DNA of 20,275 bases from Flavobacteriales bacterium UBA1937 (GTDB lineage Bacteria > Bacteroidota > Bacteroidia > Flavobacteriales > Weeksellaceae). The stretch spans positions 1-20,275 of the forward strand of contig DDFD01000027.1 of NCBI GenBank assembly GCA_002337005.1, read 5' to 3'. The first letter of the stretch is position 1. Every line of letters starts with the position of its first letter. The notes below the pieces were generated by a model. The model searched no databases and was not told where the DNA came from. It was given only the letters and a program-made list of their open reading frames with translations. A program made the translations under genes and the position numbers. Positions 7,487 to 14,214 of the stretch are shown one piece after another.

Positions 7487-7510
7487 TAATACCGTTGAAG
7501 TCTTTTTTTT
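7474..7510 (+). terminator. trp attenuator (intrinsic terminator)
   Basis: A 12-bp stem (7474-7485 with 7493-7504, one G-T pair) with a 7-nt loop is followed by eight T residues (7503-7510). It lies between the leader peptide and trpE, so it is a transcription attenuator rather than a gene end. It may also end permease read-through transcripts. Confidence 0.88.
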
Positions 7511-7514
7511 GTCA

Positions 7515-7529
7515 TTGCTTGCAAAGCAA
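7515..7529. repeat. Small dyad TTGCTT-GCA-AAGCAA
   Basis: A perfect 6-bp stem with a 3-nt loop, just after the attenuator T-run and 33 nt before the trpE start. Its role is unknown. It may be a dispersed intergenic element or a 5' stabilising hairpin of the processed trpE message. Confidence 0.35.
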
Positions 7530-7561
7530 ACTCAATATTAAAACAACTAATTATTAAAAAA

Positions 7562-9001
7562 ATGCAGAACTCGAAACTCGAAACTCGAAACTCGAAAATA
7601 AAAATAAAAACCACTTCCAAATCTTTAATGGGAGACCTTCATACTCCGATGGGAATTTATCTGAAATTGAGAGACCAATTCAGAGATACCATTTTATTAG
7701 AAAGTGCAGATCACAATGTAAATAACAACAGTTTTTCTTACATCGCCATCAATGCAATTGCTGGTGTAGAAATAAAAAATCTGCAAGAAATGGAAGTGAA
7801 ATTTCCATTGACAGCTCCCGAAAAATCTACCATCCCAGAGAATTTTAGCATTACAGAATATTTAGAAAATTTTTCTAAAAGTTTCGATTGTGAAACGGTG
7901 AAAAATCCTGTAGAAAAAATAGCACAAGGTTTGTTTGGTTACACTAGTTTTGATGCCGTTCAGTTTTTTGAAACTATCAAATTCAAACCACAAAGTAAAG
8001 AAGTAGAAATCCCATTTTTGCGCTATAGATTGTATCAATACGTAATTGCAATTAATCATTTTAATGATGAAATGTTCTTGATTGAAAACAAAATTGAAGG
8101 TTTAAAATCCGAAATTTTAGAAATCGAAAATATTATCAAAAACAAAGATGTAGCACTCTACCCTTTTGAAAAAATTGAAGAAGAAACTTCCAATTTAACT
8201 GATGAAGAATACAGAGATTTGGTAGAATTAGCCAAAAAACATTGTTTCCGTGGAGATGTTTTTCAATTGGTTTTGAGTAGAAGATTTGAGCAAAAATTCA
8301 GAGGTGACGAATTCAATGTTTACCGAGCTTTACGAAACATCAATCCATCTCCTTACCTATTTTTCTTTGATTATGGAGATTACAAATTAATGGGTTCAAG
8401 TCCAGAAAGTCAGTTGATTATTCAAAATCATAAAGCCGTAATTCACCCAATTGCAGGAACTTTCCGCAGAACTGGCGACACCGAAAAAGATTTACAATCT
8501 GTAGAAACTCTAAAAAAAGACCCAAAAGAAAACGCAGAACATACAATGCTCGTAGATTTAGCAAGAAATGATTTGAGTAAATTAGGAAAAAATATAACAG
8601 TTTCTAAACTCAAGGAAATTCAATTATTTTCTCACGTGATTCACATGGTTTCAGAAGTTACTGCAGAGTTGGATGAAACCACCAATCCATATGAAATGAT
8701 TGCCACCACGTTTCCACAAGGAACTTTAAGTGGTGCACCAAAATACAAAGCACTGGAATTAATTGACGCTTATGAAAAATCTTCCAGAGGTTATTACGGC
8801 GGTTGCATCGGTTTTGTAGGTTTTGACGGAAGTTGCAACCAAGCGATTATGATTAGAACTTTTTTGAGTAAAAACAACACGCTTTTCTACCAAGCTGGAG
8901 CTGGAATTGTAGCCAAATCTTCCGCAGAAAGTGAATTGCAAGAAGTAAATAACAAATTAGGTGCTTTGAAAAAAGCGATTACAAAAGCAAGCAAAATTTA
9001 A
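7562..9001 (+). CDS. trpE: Anthranilate synthase component I
   Basis: TrpE converts chorismate and ammonia (from TrpG) to anthranilate, the first committed step. The 479-residue product has an N-terminal domain with LLES (45-48), the segment that forms the tryptophan feedback site in known TrpE enzymes, so end-product inhibition is likely. The chorismate-binding domain follows (about 200-470) with NPSPYLFF, GSSPE, IAGTFRRTG, LVDLARND, TLSGAPKYKA (about 386-395) and GAGIVAKSSAESE (about 445-457). The start at 7562 is chosen because the conserved KTTSKSLMGDLHTP segment would be lost from the next ATG (7628). Odd point: residues 3-12 are encoded by four perfect AACTCGA heptads, so the extreme N-terminus is repeat-derived. 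The TAA stop overlaps the next ATG by one base. Confidence 0.96.
   Translation: MQNSKLETRNSKIKIKTTSKSLMGDLHTPMGIYLKLRDQFRDTILLESADHNVNNNSFSYIAINAIAGVEIKNLQEMEVKFPLTAPEKSTIPENFSITEYLENFSKSFDCETVKNPVEKIAQGLFGYTSFDAVQFFETIKFKPQSKEVEIPFLRYRLYQYVIAINHFNDEMFLIENKIEGLKSEILEIENIIKNKDVALYPFEKIEEETSNLTDEEYRDLVELAKKHCFRGDVFQLVLSRRFEQKFRGDEFNVYRALRNINPSPYLFFFDYGDYKLMGSSPESQLIIQNHKAVIHPIAGTFRRTGDTEKDLQSVETLKKDPKENAEHTMLVDLARNDLSKLGKNITVSKLKEIQLFSHVIHMVSEVTAELDETTNPYEMIATTFPQGTLSGAPKYKALELIDAYEKSSRGYYGGCIGFVGFDGSCNQAIMIRTFLSKNNTLFYQAGAGIVAKSSAESELQEVNNKLGALKKAITKASKI
7568..7595. repeat. Heptanucleotide array C (4 perfect AACTCGA units), inside trpE
   Basis: Four perfect head-to-tail copies of AACTCGA begin six bases after the A of the trpE ATG. 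They are translated as residues 3-12, giving an N-S-K-L-E-T-R-N-S-K sequence with a 7-residue period. The unit is not a multiple of three, so gain or loss of one copy would shift the trpE frame. Confidence 0.85.
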
Positions 9002-9534
9002 TGGAAACAAAATATTTCATCATTCCAGGACTTGGAAATTCTGGACCAAATCATTGGCAAACTCATTTAGAAAATTTGGGAGACCATTACATTAGAATCG
9101 AACAAAATGAATGGGATAAACCAAACTGTGAAGATTGGATAAATAATATAGAAGCTGCTGTTTCTAAATATAATTTGGATAATGTAATTTTAATTGGACA
9201 TAGTTTAGGTTGTACTACGATTGCACATTGGGCAAAGAAATTTAAACATAAAATAAAAGGAGCTTTATTAGTTGCTCCAAGTGATATAGAGGCTCAAGTT
9301 TATACTTTTGAAGCAACTGGTTTCACGCCAATTCCTTTAGATAAATTAAATTTTAAAACCATCGTTGTGACGAGTGAAAATGATGTTTGGGTAAGTTTAG
9401 AAAGAGCAAAATATTTTGCAGAAAAATGGGGAAGTGAATTAATTAATATTGGAAATGCAGAACATATAAATGCAGATTCTGGTTTTGGGGAATGGAAAGA
9501 ATGTTTAGAAATTTTAAAAAAAATTGAAAAATGA
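9001..9534 (+). CDS. Alpha/beta hydrolase of the RBBP9/YdeN family
   Basis: A 177-residue single-domain serine hydrolase. It has the N-terminal PGLGNSGPNHWQ segment (9-20) typical of RBBP9/YdeN proteins, the nucleophile elbow GHSLG with Ser68, the acid in SENDVW (Asp128) and the catalytic His in GNAEHINADSGFGEW (His155). The triad is complete, so it should be an active esterase or peptidase-like enzyme in the cytoplasm; the substrate is unknown. It is translationally embedded in the trp operon: its ATG overlaps the trpE stop by one base and its TGA overlaps the trpG ATG by four. It thus separates the two anthranilate synthase subunits. The gene looks more AT-rich in codon choice than trpE, by eye only. 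No tryptophan-pathway role is known to me. Confidence 0.85.
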   Translation: METKYFIIPGLGNSGPNHWQTHLENLGDHYIRIEQNEWDKPNCEDWINNIEAAVSKYNLDNVILIGHSLGCTTIAHWAKKFKHKIKGALLVAPSDIEAQVYTFEATGFTPIPLDKLNFKTIVVTSENDVWVSLERAKYFAEKWGSELINIGNAEHINADSGFGEWKECLEILKKIEK

Positions 9535-10100
9535 AAGTATTAGTTTTTGATAATTACGATAGTTTTACCTATAATTTAGTTCAAATTATAGAACAAATTT
9601 TGGGCGAAAAAGTAGATGTCTTTAGAAATGATGAAATTCCTTTGGAAGACATCAACCAATATGATAAAATTATTCTTTCTCCAGGACCAGGAATTCCTGA
9701 AGAAGCAGGTATTTTATTAGATGTGATTAAAAAATACGCGCCTACCAAATCTATTTTCGGGGTTTGTCTTGGTCAACAAGCGATTGCCGAAGCTTTTGGT
9801 GGAAGTCTCATTAATCTTTCTGAAATATATCACGGAGTTGCTACCGAAGCCAAGCAAGTAAAACCTCACAAAATTTTAGAAAATTTACCAGAAGTTTTAG
9901 AAGTTGGGCGGTATCATTCTTGGGCGGTAAATCCCGAAGATTTTCCAAATGAATTAGAAATTACATCTATTGACAATTCTGGAATGATTATGAGTTTGAA
10001 ACATAAAGAGTACGATGTTCACGCCGTTCAATACCATCCTGAAAGTATTTTAACACCAAAAGGAAGACAGATTTTAGAGAATTTTCTTTCCAATGGTTAA
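9531..10100 (+). CDS. trpG: Anthranilate synthase component II (glutamine amidotransferase)
   Basis: TrpG hydrolyses glutamine and passes ammonia to TrpE. The 189-residue class I glutamine amidotransferase has the N-terminal DNYDSFTYNL, the oxyanion SPGPGIP (50-56), the nucleophile Cys79 in GVCLGQQ and the His169/Glu171 pair in QYHPESI. It is a stand-alone subunit, not fused to TrpD or TrpE. In some bacteria such a subunit also serves para-aminobenzoate synthesis (PabA role); the motifs do not distinguish this, but the operon supports TrpG. The ATGA overlap with the hydrolase suggests translational coupling. The spacer to trpD (72 nt) contains a heptad array and a strong hairpin. Confidence 0.95.
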   Translation: MKVLVFDNYDSFTYNLVQIIEQILGEKVDVFRNDEIPLEDINQYDKIILSPGPGIPEEAGILLDVIKKYAPTKSIFGVCLGQQAIAEAFGGSLINLSEIYHGVATEAKQVKPHKILENLPEVLEVGRYHSWAVNPEDFPNELEITSIDNSGMIMSLKHKEYDVHAVQYHPESILTPKGRQILENFLSNG

Positions 10101-10112
10101 TTATAAATTATT

Positions 10113-10155
10113 AATTGTTAGTGATCAAATTCAATCAAATTTATCATTAACAATT
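10113..10155 (+). other. Intercistronic hairpin between trpG and trpD
   Basis: Bases 10113-10125 pair with 10143-10155 over 13 positions (one G-T) around a 17-nt loop. The right arm is made of heptad units of array D and the left arm is their inverted counterpart. No T-run follows, so it is not an intrinsic terminator; it could be a processing or stability element in the trp message. Confidence 0.55.
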
Positions 10156-10168
10156 TACCATTAACAAT
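10141..10168. repeat. Heptanucleotide array D (4 units)
   Basis: Four 7-nt units, TTATCAT, TAACAAT, TTACCAT, TAACAAT, immediately before the trpD start codon (10173). TAACAAT occurs twice; the other units differ at one to three positions. Confidence 0.75.
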
Positions 10169-10172
10169 TAAA

Positions 10173-11168
10173 ATGAAACAAATATTACAATACCTTTTCA
10201 ATCACCAAACTTTATCAAAAGCCGAAGCAAAAGCTATTATGATTGAAATTGCTCAAAATAAATTCAACGAAACAGAAGTTACAGCTTTTATTACCGTTTT
10301 TATGATGCGAAGCATTACGCTAGAAGAAATGCAAGGTTTCCGAGAAGCTTTGCTAGATTTGGCGGTGAAAGTTGATTTAGGAACTCACGATTTGGTGGAT
10401 ATTGTAGGAACTGGAGGCGATGGAAAAAATACCTTCAATATTTCCACTTTGGCAAGTTTCATCGTAGCAGGAACTGGACAAAAAGTTGCGAAACACGGAA
10501 ATTACGGAGTTTCAGCAATTTCAGGTTCTTCTAATGTCTTGGAGGAATTGGGTTATCAATTCAAAAATAATCAAGAAGATTTGAAGAAAGATTTAGAAAA
10601 AGCCAATATTTGTTTTCTTCACGCTCCGCTCTTTCATCCCGCTTTGAAATCTGTTGCGCCATTGAGAAAAGGTTTGGGTTTAAGAACTTTTTTTAATCTT
10701 TTGGGGCCTTTGGTAAATCCTGCAAAACCGAAATTTTCTATGATTGGTGTTTACAGTTTAGAAATTGCGAGGTTGTATCAATATATTTTACAAAAAAACA
10801 ACGAAGATTTTATGTTGGTTCACGCTTTAGACGGTTATGACGAGATTTCTTTGACAGGTGACACCAAAATTTTCAATAAAAATGGCGAAGAAATTTTCTC
10901 TGCAACTGAATTAGGATTTAAAAATATTGAAGCAGAAACCATTTTTGGGGGAAATACTAAAGAAGAAGCTGCTAAAATTTTCAGAACTATTTTAGAAGGA
11001 AAAGGAACATACGAACAAAACGCCGTAGTTCTGGCTAATGCTGCAAAAGCGCTACAAAATACAGGAAAATATGAAAATTACGAAGCAAGTTTAGCCGCAG
11101 CAAAAGAAAGTTTAGAAAGCGGAAAAGCGTTAGAATGTTTGAATAAACTTGTACAAAGTAAAATGTAA
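10173..11168 (+). CDS. trpD: Anthranilate phosphoribosyltransferase
   Basis: TrpD transfers the phosphoribosyl group of PRPP to anthranilate. The 331-residue protein has the all-helical N-terminal domain with HQTLSKAEAKAIM, then the PRPP-binding signature GTGGDGKNTFNIST (79-92) and KHGN (107-110). The anthranilate-site residues follow in SGSSNVLEELG, HPALK and FNLLGPLVNPAKP. Length is normal for the family. The KHGNYGVSAISGSSN form (rather than KHGNRSVSSKSGSAD of enterobacteria) is what I expect in Bacteroidetes. The stop codon lies within the left arm of the downstream hairpin (11165-11218). Confidence 0.96.
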   Translation: MKQILQYLFNHQTLSKAEAKAIMIEIAQNKFNETEVTAFITVFMMRSITLEEMQGFREALLDLAVKVDLGTHDLVDIVGTGGDGKNTFNISTLASFIVAGTGQKVAKHGNYGVSAISGSSNVLEELGYQFKNNQEDLKKDLEKANICFLHAPLFHPALKSVAPLRKGLGLRTFFNLLGPLVNPAKPKFSMIGVYSLEIARLYQYILQKNNEDFMLVHALDGYDEISLTGDTKIFNKNGEEIFSATELGFKNIEAETIFGGNTKEEAAKIFRTILEGKGTYEQNAVVLANAAKALQNTGKYENYEASLAAAKESLESGKALECLNKLVQSKM

Positions 11169-11218
11169 AATGTATTTCAAATAAAAATACTTTATACTTT
11201 ATACTTAATACATTTTAC
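11165..11218 (+). other. Intercistronic hairpin between trpD and trpC
   Basis: A perfect 12-bp stem, GTAAAATGTATT (11165-11176) with AATACATTTTAC (11207-11218), encloses a 30-nt loop and includes the trpD stop codon. Without a T-run it is unlikely to terminate. Its right arm overlaps heptad array E. Confidence 0.5.
11189..11216. repeat. Heptanucleotide array E (4 units)
   Basis: Units ACTTTAT, ACTTTAT, ACTTAAT, ACATTTT in the 61-nt spacer between trpD and trpC. The degeneration increases towards trpC. A related pair AAATGTA-AAATGTA lies at 11161-11174 over the trpD stop codon. Confidence 0.7.
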
Positions 11219-11229
11219 AATTATTAAAA

Positions 11230-12003
11230 ATGACAATTTTAGATAAAATAATAACTAGAAAAAAAGAAGAAATTGCTTTTGCCAAAAGTAAAACTTCTAT
11301 TGAAGAACTGAAAGATTCTGAATTTTTCGGGAGAGAAACTTTTTCACTGAAAGAATCGGTAAAATCCAGAAACGGAATTATTGCTGAATTCAAGAGACAA
11401 TCACCTTCAAAAGGAATTATCAATGATAAAATTTCGCCTTTGGAAGTCGTTTCAAAATACGAAGAATTTGGTGCAAGTGGAATTTCTATTCTCACGGATA
11501 AAGATTTTTTCGGAGGAAGTTTTGAAAATATTTTAAGCGTTAGAAATTCCATAAACGTTCCGATTTTGAGGAAAGATTTTATGGTAGATGAATATCAGTT
11601 TTATGAAGCAAAATCAATCGGAGCTGATGTTATTTTGTTGATTGCAGCGTGTCTTTCTCCAACTCAAGTTCAGGAATTTACAGATTTGGCACATCAACTA
11701 AATTTGGAGGTTTTGCTAGAAATTCACACCGAAGAAGAACTGAAACATTTTAATTCTGAAATTGATTTGGTAGGCATTAACAACCGAAATTTGAAAGATT
11801 TCAAAGTAGATTTACAACATTCTGTCAATTTGAAAAATTTGCTTCCAAAAGGAACATTATCGGTTGCCGAAAGTGGAATTTACAATATAGAAGATTTTAA
11901 ATTTCTGAAAGAAAAAGGATTTGATGCGTTTTTAATGGGCGAATATTTTATGAAAAACGAAAATCCTGGAAAAACATTTGAGGAACTTTCAAAATTAATA
12001 TAG
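11230..12003 (+). CDS. trpC: Indole-3-glycerol phosphate synthase
   Basis: TrpC closes the indole ring from CdRP. This is a monofunctional 257-residue TIM barrel (trpF is separate). Visible motifs are IIAEFKRQSPSKG (50-62, catalytic Glu53 and Lys55 with phosphate-binding SPSKG), the general-acid lysine in ILRKDFMVD, GADVILLIAA, LEVLLEIHTEEE, GINNRNL and VAESGI near the C-terminus. Everything needed for activity is present. The stop is followed after two bases by the start of the VOC gene. Confidence 0.96.
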   Translation: MTILDKIITRKKEEIAFAKSKTSIEELKDSEFFGRETFSLKESVKSRNGIIAEFKRQSPSKGIINDKISPLEVVSKYEEFGASGISILTDKDFFGGSFENILSVRNSINVPILRKDFMVDEYQFYEAKSIGADVILLIAACLSPTQVQEFTDLAHQLNLEVLLEIHTEEELKHFNSEIDLVGINNRNLKDFKVDLQHSVNLKNLLPKGTLSVAESGIYNIEDFKFLKEKGFDAFLMGEYFMKNENPGKTFEELSKLI

Positions 12004-12005
12004 AA

Positions 12006-12380
12006 ATGAAGTTTCGTTACGCAAGACATACAAAAAATTTAGAGAAATTAGAGAAATTTTACATTGAAATTCTCAATTTCAAAAAATTAGGAGGTTTTGA
12101 AAATCATAATGGATATGATGGTATTTTTCTTGGAAAGGAAAATTTAGATTGGCATTTAGAATTTACTTTTTCTGAAGATTTATCAGAAAGTAAATTTGAT
12201 GAAGACGATTTGCTTGTTTTTTATCCTAAAAATAAAGATGAATTTTTAAAAATTCTTGAAAATATTAAGCAACTCAAAGTAAAAACGTATGAACCCAAAA
12301 ATCCATATTGGAAGGAAAATGGATTTTTAATAAAAGATCCTGATGATTTTGGAATCATCATTTCAAATAGATTTAACTGA
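12006..12380 (+). CDS. VOC-family (glyoxalase/bleomycin-resistance fold) protein, YycE-like
   Basis: A 124-residue protein with the two beta-alpha-beta-beta-beta modules of the vicinal oxygen chelate superfamily. The first module reads ARHTKNLEKLEKFY...GGFENHNGYDGIFLG...WHLEFT and the second DLLVFYPKN...NPYWKENGFLIKDPDDFGIII. This pattern resembles Bacillus YycE-like VOC proteins, whose function is unknown. The conserved His and Glu (in ARHT and HLEFT) could be metal ligands. The gene starts two bases after trpC and its TGA overlaps the trpF ATG by one base, so it is cotranslated with the pathway. Whether it acts on a pathway compound or is a passenger cannot be told. Confidence 0.8.
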   Translation: MKFRYARHTKNLEKLEKFYIEILNFKKLGGFENHNGYDGIFLGKENLDWHLEFTFSEDLSESKFDEDDLLVFYPKNKDEFLKILENIKQLKVKTYEPKNPYWKENGFLIKDPDDFGIIISNRFN

Positions 12381-13033
12381 TGAAAAGCCAAAAACCAAAA
12401 GCCAAAAACCAATTGCAAATTAAAGTTTGCGGTCTAACTCAACTCTCACAAATTCAGGAATTAATTTCTCTGAACACAGATTTTTTGGGTTTCATATTTT
12501 ATAAAAAATCGCCAAGATTTGTTTTAAATCATCTAAGCTTAAAAGAGATTTCAGAAATTAATCATCAAGGAAAAGTAGGTGTTTTTGTGAATGAATCGAT
12601 TGAAAAAATTGTAGAAATTTCAGAGAAAGCAAATCTCAATTTCATTCAATTACATGGAGATGAAAATGAAAATTTTATCAGAAAATTAAGAAAAAATATA
12701 AAGAAAAATGTAAAACTCATCAAAGTTTTCAGAATTGGAGAAACTTTCAATTTTCAATTTTCAATTTTCAATTCATTGGTAGATTATTTCCTTTTCGATA
12801 CAGATAGTAAAGCTTTTGGTGGAACAGGAAAAACATTTGATTGGCAAATTCTCAATGGAATTGAAATCTCAAAACCCTATTTTTTAAGTGGCGGAATTTC
12901 ATCAGAAAACATCCATCAACTATCAACTATCAACCAACAACCAACTGTATTAGACATCAATTCAAAGTTTGAAACAGAACCCGGAATTAAAGATCTAGAA
13001 AAAATAAAAACATTTAAATCATTACTGAAATGA
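12380..13033 (+). CDS. trpF: Phosphoribosylanthranilate isomerase carrying three repeat-derived segments
   Basis: TrpF isomerises PRA to CdRP by Amadori rearrangement. The 217-residue TIM barrel keeps IKVCGLT with catalytic Cys17, NFIQLHGDEN, the catalytic Asp region FLFDTDSKAFGGTGKTFDW, SGGISSENI and LDINSKFETEPGIKD, so it should be active. Unusual: three stretches are encoded by heptanucleotide arrays. These are residues 2-11 (KSQKPKAKNQ), about 122-131 (FNFQFSIFNS, in a loop before the FLFD strand) and about 179-188 (HQLSTINQQP, the helix or loop after SENI). All lie between conserved elements. The start at 12380 is the only ATG before IKVCGLT. The TGA overlaps trpB's ATG by four bases. 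Confidence 0.94.
   Translation: MKSQKPKAKNQLQIKVCGLTQLSQIQELISLNTDFLGFIFYKKSPRFVLNHLSLKEISEINHQGKVGVFVNESIEKIVEISEKANLNFIQLHGDENENFIRKLRKNIKKNVKLIKVFRIGETFNFQFSIFNSLVDYFLFDTDSKAFGGTGKTFDWQILNGIEISKPYFLSGGISSENIHQLSTINQQPTVLDINSKFETEPGIKDLEKIKTFKSLLK
12383..12410. repeat. Heptanucleotide array F (4 units), trpF N-terminus
   Basis: AAAAGCC and AAAAACC alternate twice, starting directly after the trpF ATG. It is translated as a basic, Gln/Lys/Pro-rich tail (residues 2-11) before the first beta strand of the barrel. Confidence 0.85.
12745..12772. repeat. Heptanucleotide array G (4 perfect TTTCAAT units), inside trpF
   Basis: Four perfect copies of TTTCAAT within the coding sequence, translated in all three phases to FNFQFSIFNS. 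As four identical units of a non-triplet length it is slippage-prone, and a change of one unit would shift the frame of the last third of TrpF. Confidence 0.88.
12914..12941. repeat. Heptanucleotide array H (4 units), 3' part of trpF
   Basis: Units CATCAAC, TATCAAC, TATCAAC, CAACAAC within trpF, encoding HQLSTINQQP between the conserved SGGISSENI and LDINS segments. Confidence 0.82.
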
Positions 13034-14214
13034 CAACATATAGAAACCCCGATAAAAACGGATACTACGGAGAATTTGGAGGTGCATTTGTTCCCGAAAT
13101 GCTCTATCCAAATGTGGAAGAACTTCAACAAAATTACATAGAAATTATAGAATCTGAAGAATTCAAAAATGAACTCAACGATTTATTGAAAAACTATGTT
13201 GGCAGAGCTACTCCACTTTATTTTGCGAAAAATTTAAGCGAAAAATATGGTACGAATGTTTACCTAAAACGTGAAGACTTAAACCACACTGGCGCTCATA
13301 AAATCAACAATGCTCTCGGACAAGTATTACTTGCCAAAAAATTAGGAAAAAAGAGAATTATTGCCGAAACTGGCGCTGGTCAACACGGCGTTGCAACGGC
13401 GACAGCTTGCGCTTTGATGAATTTAGAATGCATCGTTTATATGGGCGAAGTGGATATTGCAAGACAAGCCCCAAATGTTGCCAGAATGAAAATGCTTGGC
13501 GCAAAAGTTATCCCTGCAACTTCTGGTTCTAAAACGCTGAAAGATGCTGTAAATGAAGCTTTAAGAGATTGGATTAACAATGCTACAACTACGCATTACA
13601 TCATCGGAAGTGTGGTTGGTCCGCATCCTTTTCCAGATTTGGTGGCAAGATTTCAAAGTGTGATTTCTGAAGAAATAAAATGGCAGTTGAAAGAGAAAAT
13701 TGACAGAGAAAATCCAGATTACGTCATCGCTTGTGTAGGTGGTGGTAGTAATGCTGCTGGTACTTTTTATCATTTTGTAGATGAACCATCGGTGAAAATT
13801 ATTGCTGCAGAAGCTGGTGGTTTCGGCGTAAATTCAGGAAAATCTGCCGCTACTACTTTTCTTGGAACTACAGGCGTTTTACACGGCAGCAAAAGCATTG
13901 TAATGCAAACCAATGACGGACAAGTAATAGAACCGCATTCTATTTCTGCGGGATTGGATTATCCAGGAATTGGACCTTTTCACGCGAATTTATTTAAAAA
14001 TAATCGTGCAGAATTTTTTAGTATTAATGATGACGAAGCGCTGGAATCTGCATTTGAACTCACTAAATTAGAAGGCATTATTCCTGCTTTGGAAAGTTCT
14101 CACGCATTGCAAGTTTTGAAAAAGAAAACCTTTGAAAAAGACGATGTAGTGGTTATTTGTTTAAGCGGACGTGGCGATAAAGATATGGAAACGTATTTGA
14201 AACATTTATCATAA
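13030..14214 (+). CDS. trpB: Tryptophan synthase beta chain
   Basis: TrpB condenses indole with serine using PLP. The 394-residue protein is a typical TrpB1. The PLP lysine is Lys91 in HTGAHKINNALGQ, the catalytic Glu is Glu112 in AETGAGQHGVATA, the phosphate-binding loop is GGGSNA in the middle, and CLSGRGDKD closes the active site near the C-terminus. The N-terminal GYYGEFGGAFVPE is standard. It overlaps trpF by four bases and the following DoxX-like gene by one. Its partner TrpA is encoded two genes further on, so the alpha and beta subunits are not adjacent. Confidence 0.97.
   Translation: MTTYRNPDKNGYYGEFGGAFVPEMLYPNVEELQQNYIEIIESEEFKNELNDLLKNYVGRATPLYFAKNLSEKYGTNVYLKREDLNHTGAHKINNALGQVLLAKKLGKKRIIAETGAGQHGVATATACALMNLECIVYMGEVDIARQAPNVARMKMLGAKVIPATSGSKTLKDAVNEALRDWINNATTTHYIIGSVVGPHPFPDLVARFQSVISEEIKWQLKEKIDRENPDYVIACVGGGSNAAGTFYHFVDEPSVKIIAAEAGGFGVNSGKSAATTFLGTTGVLHGSKSIVMQTNDGQVIEPHSISAGLDYPGIGPFHANLFKNNRAEFFSINDDEALESAFELTKLEGIIPALESSHALQVLKKKTFEKDDVVVICLSGRGDKDMETYLKHLS

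Noticed and set aside
12380..13033. trpF as a pseudogene because of repeats
   Set aside because: The frame is open throughout, the catalytic motifs are intact and the stop overlaps the trpB start normally.
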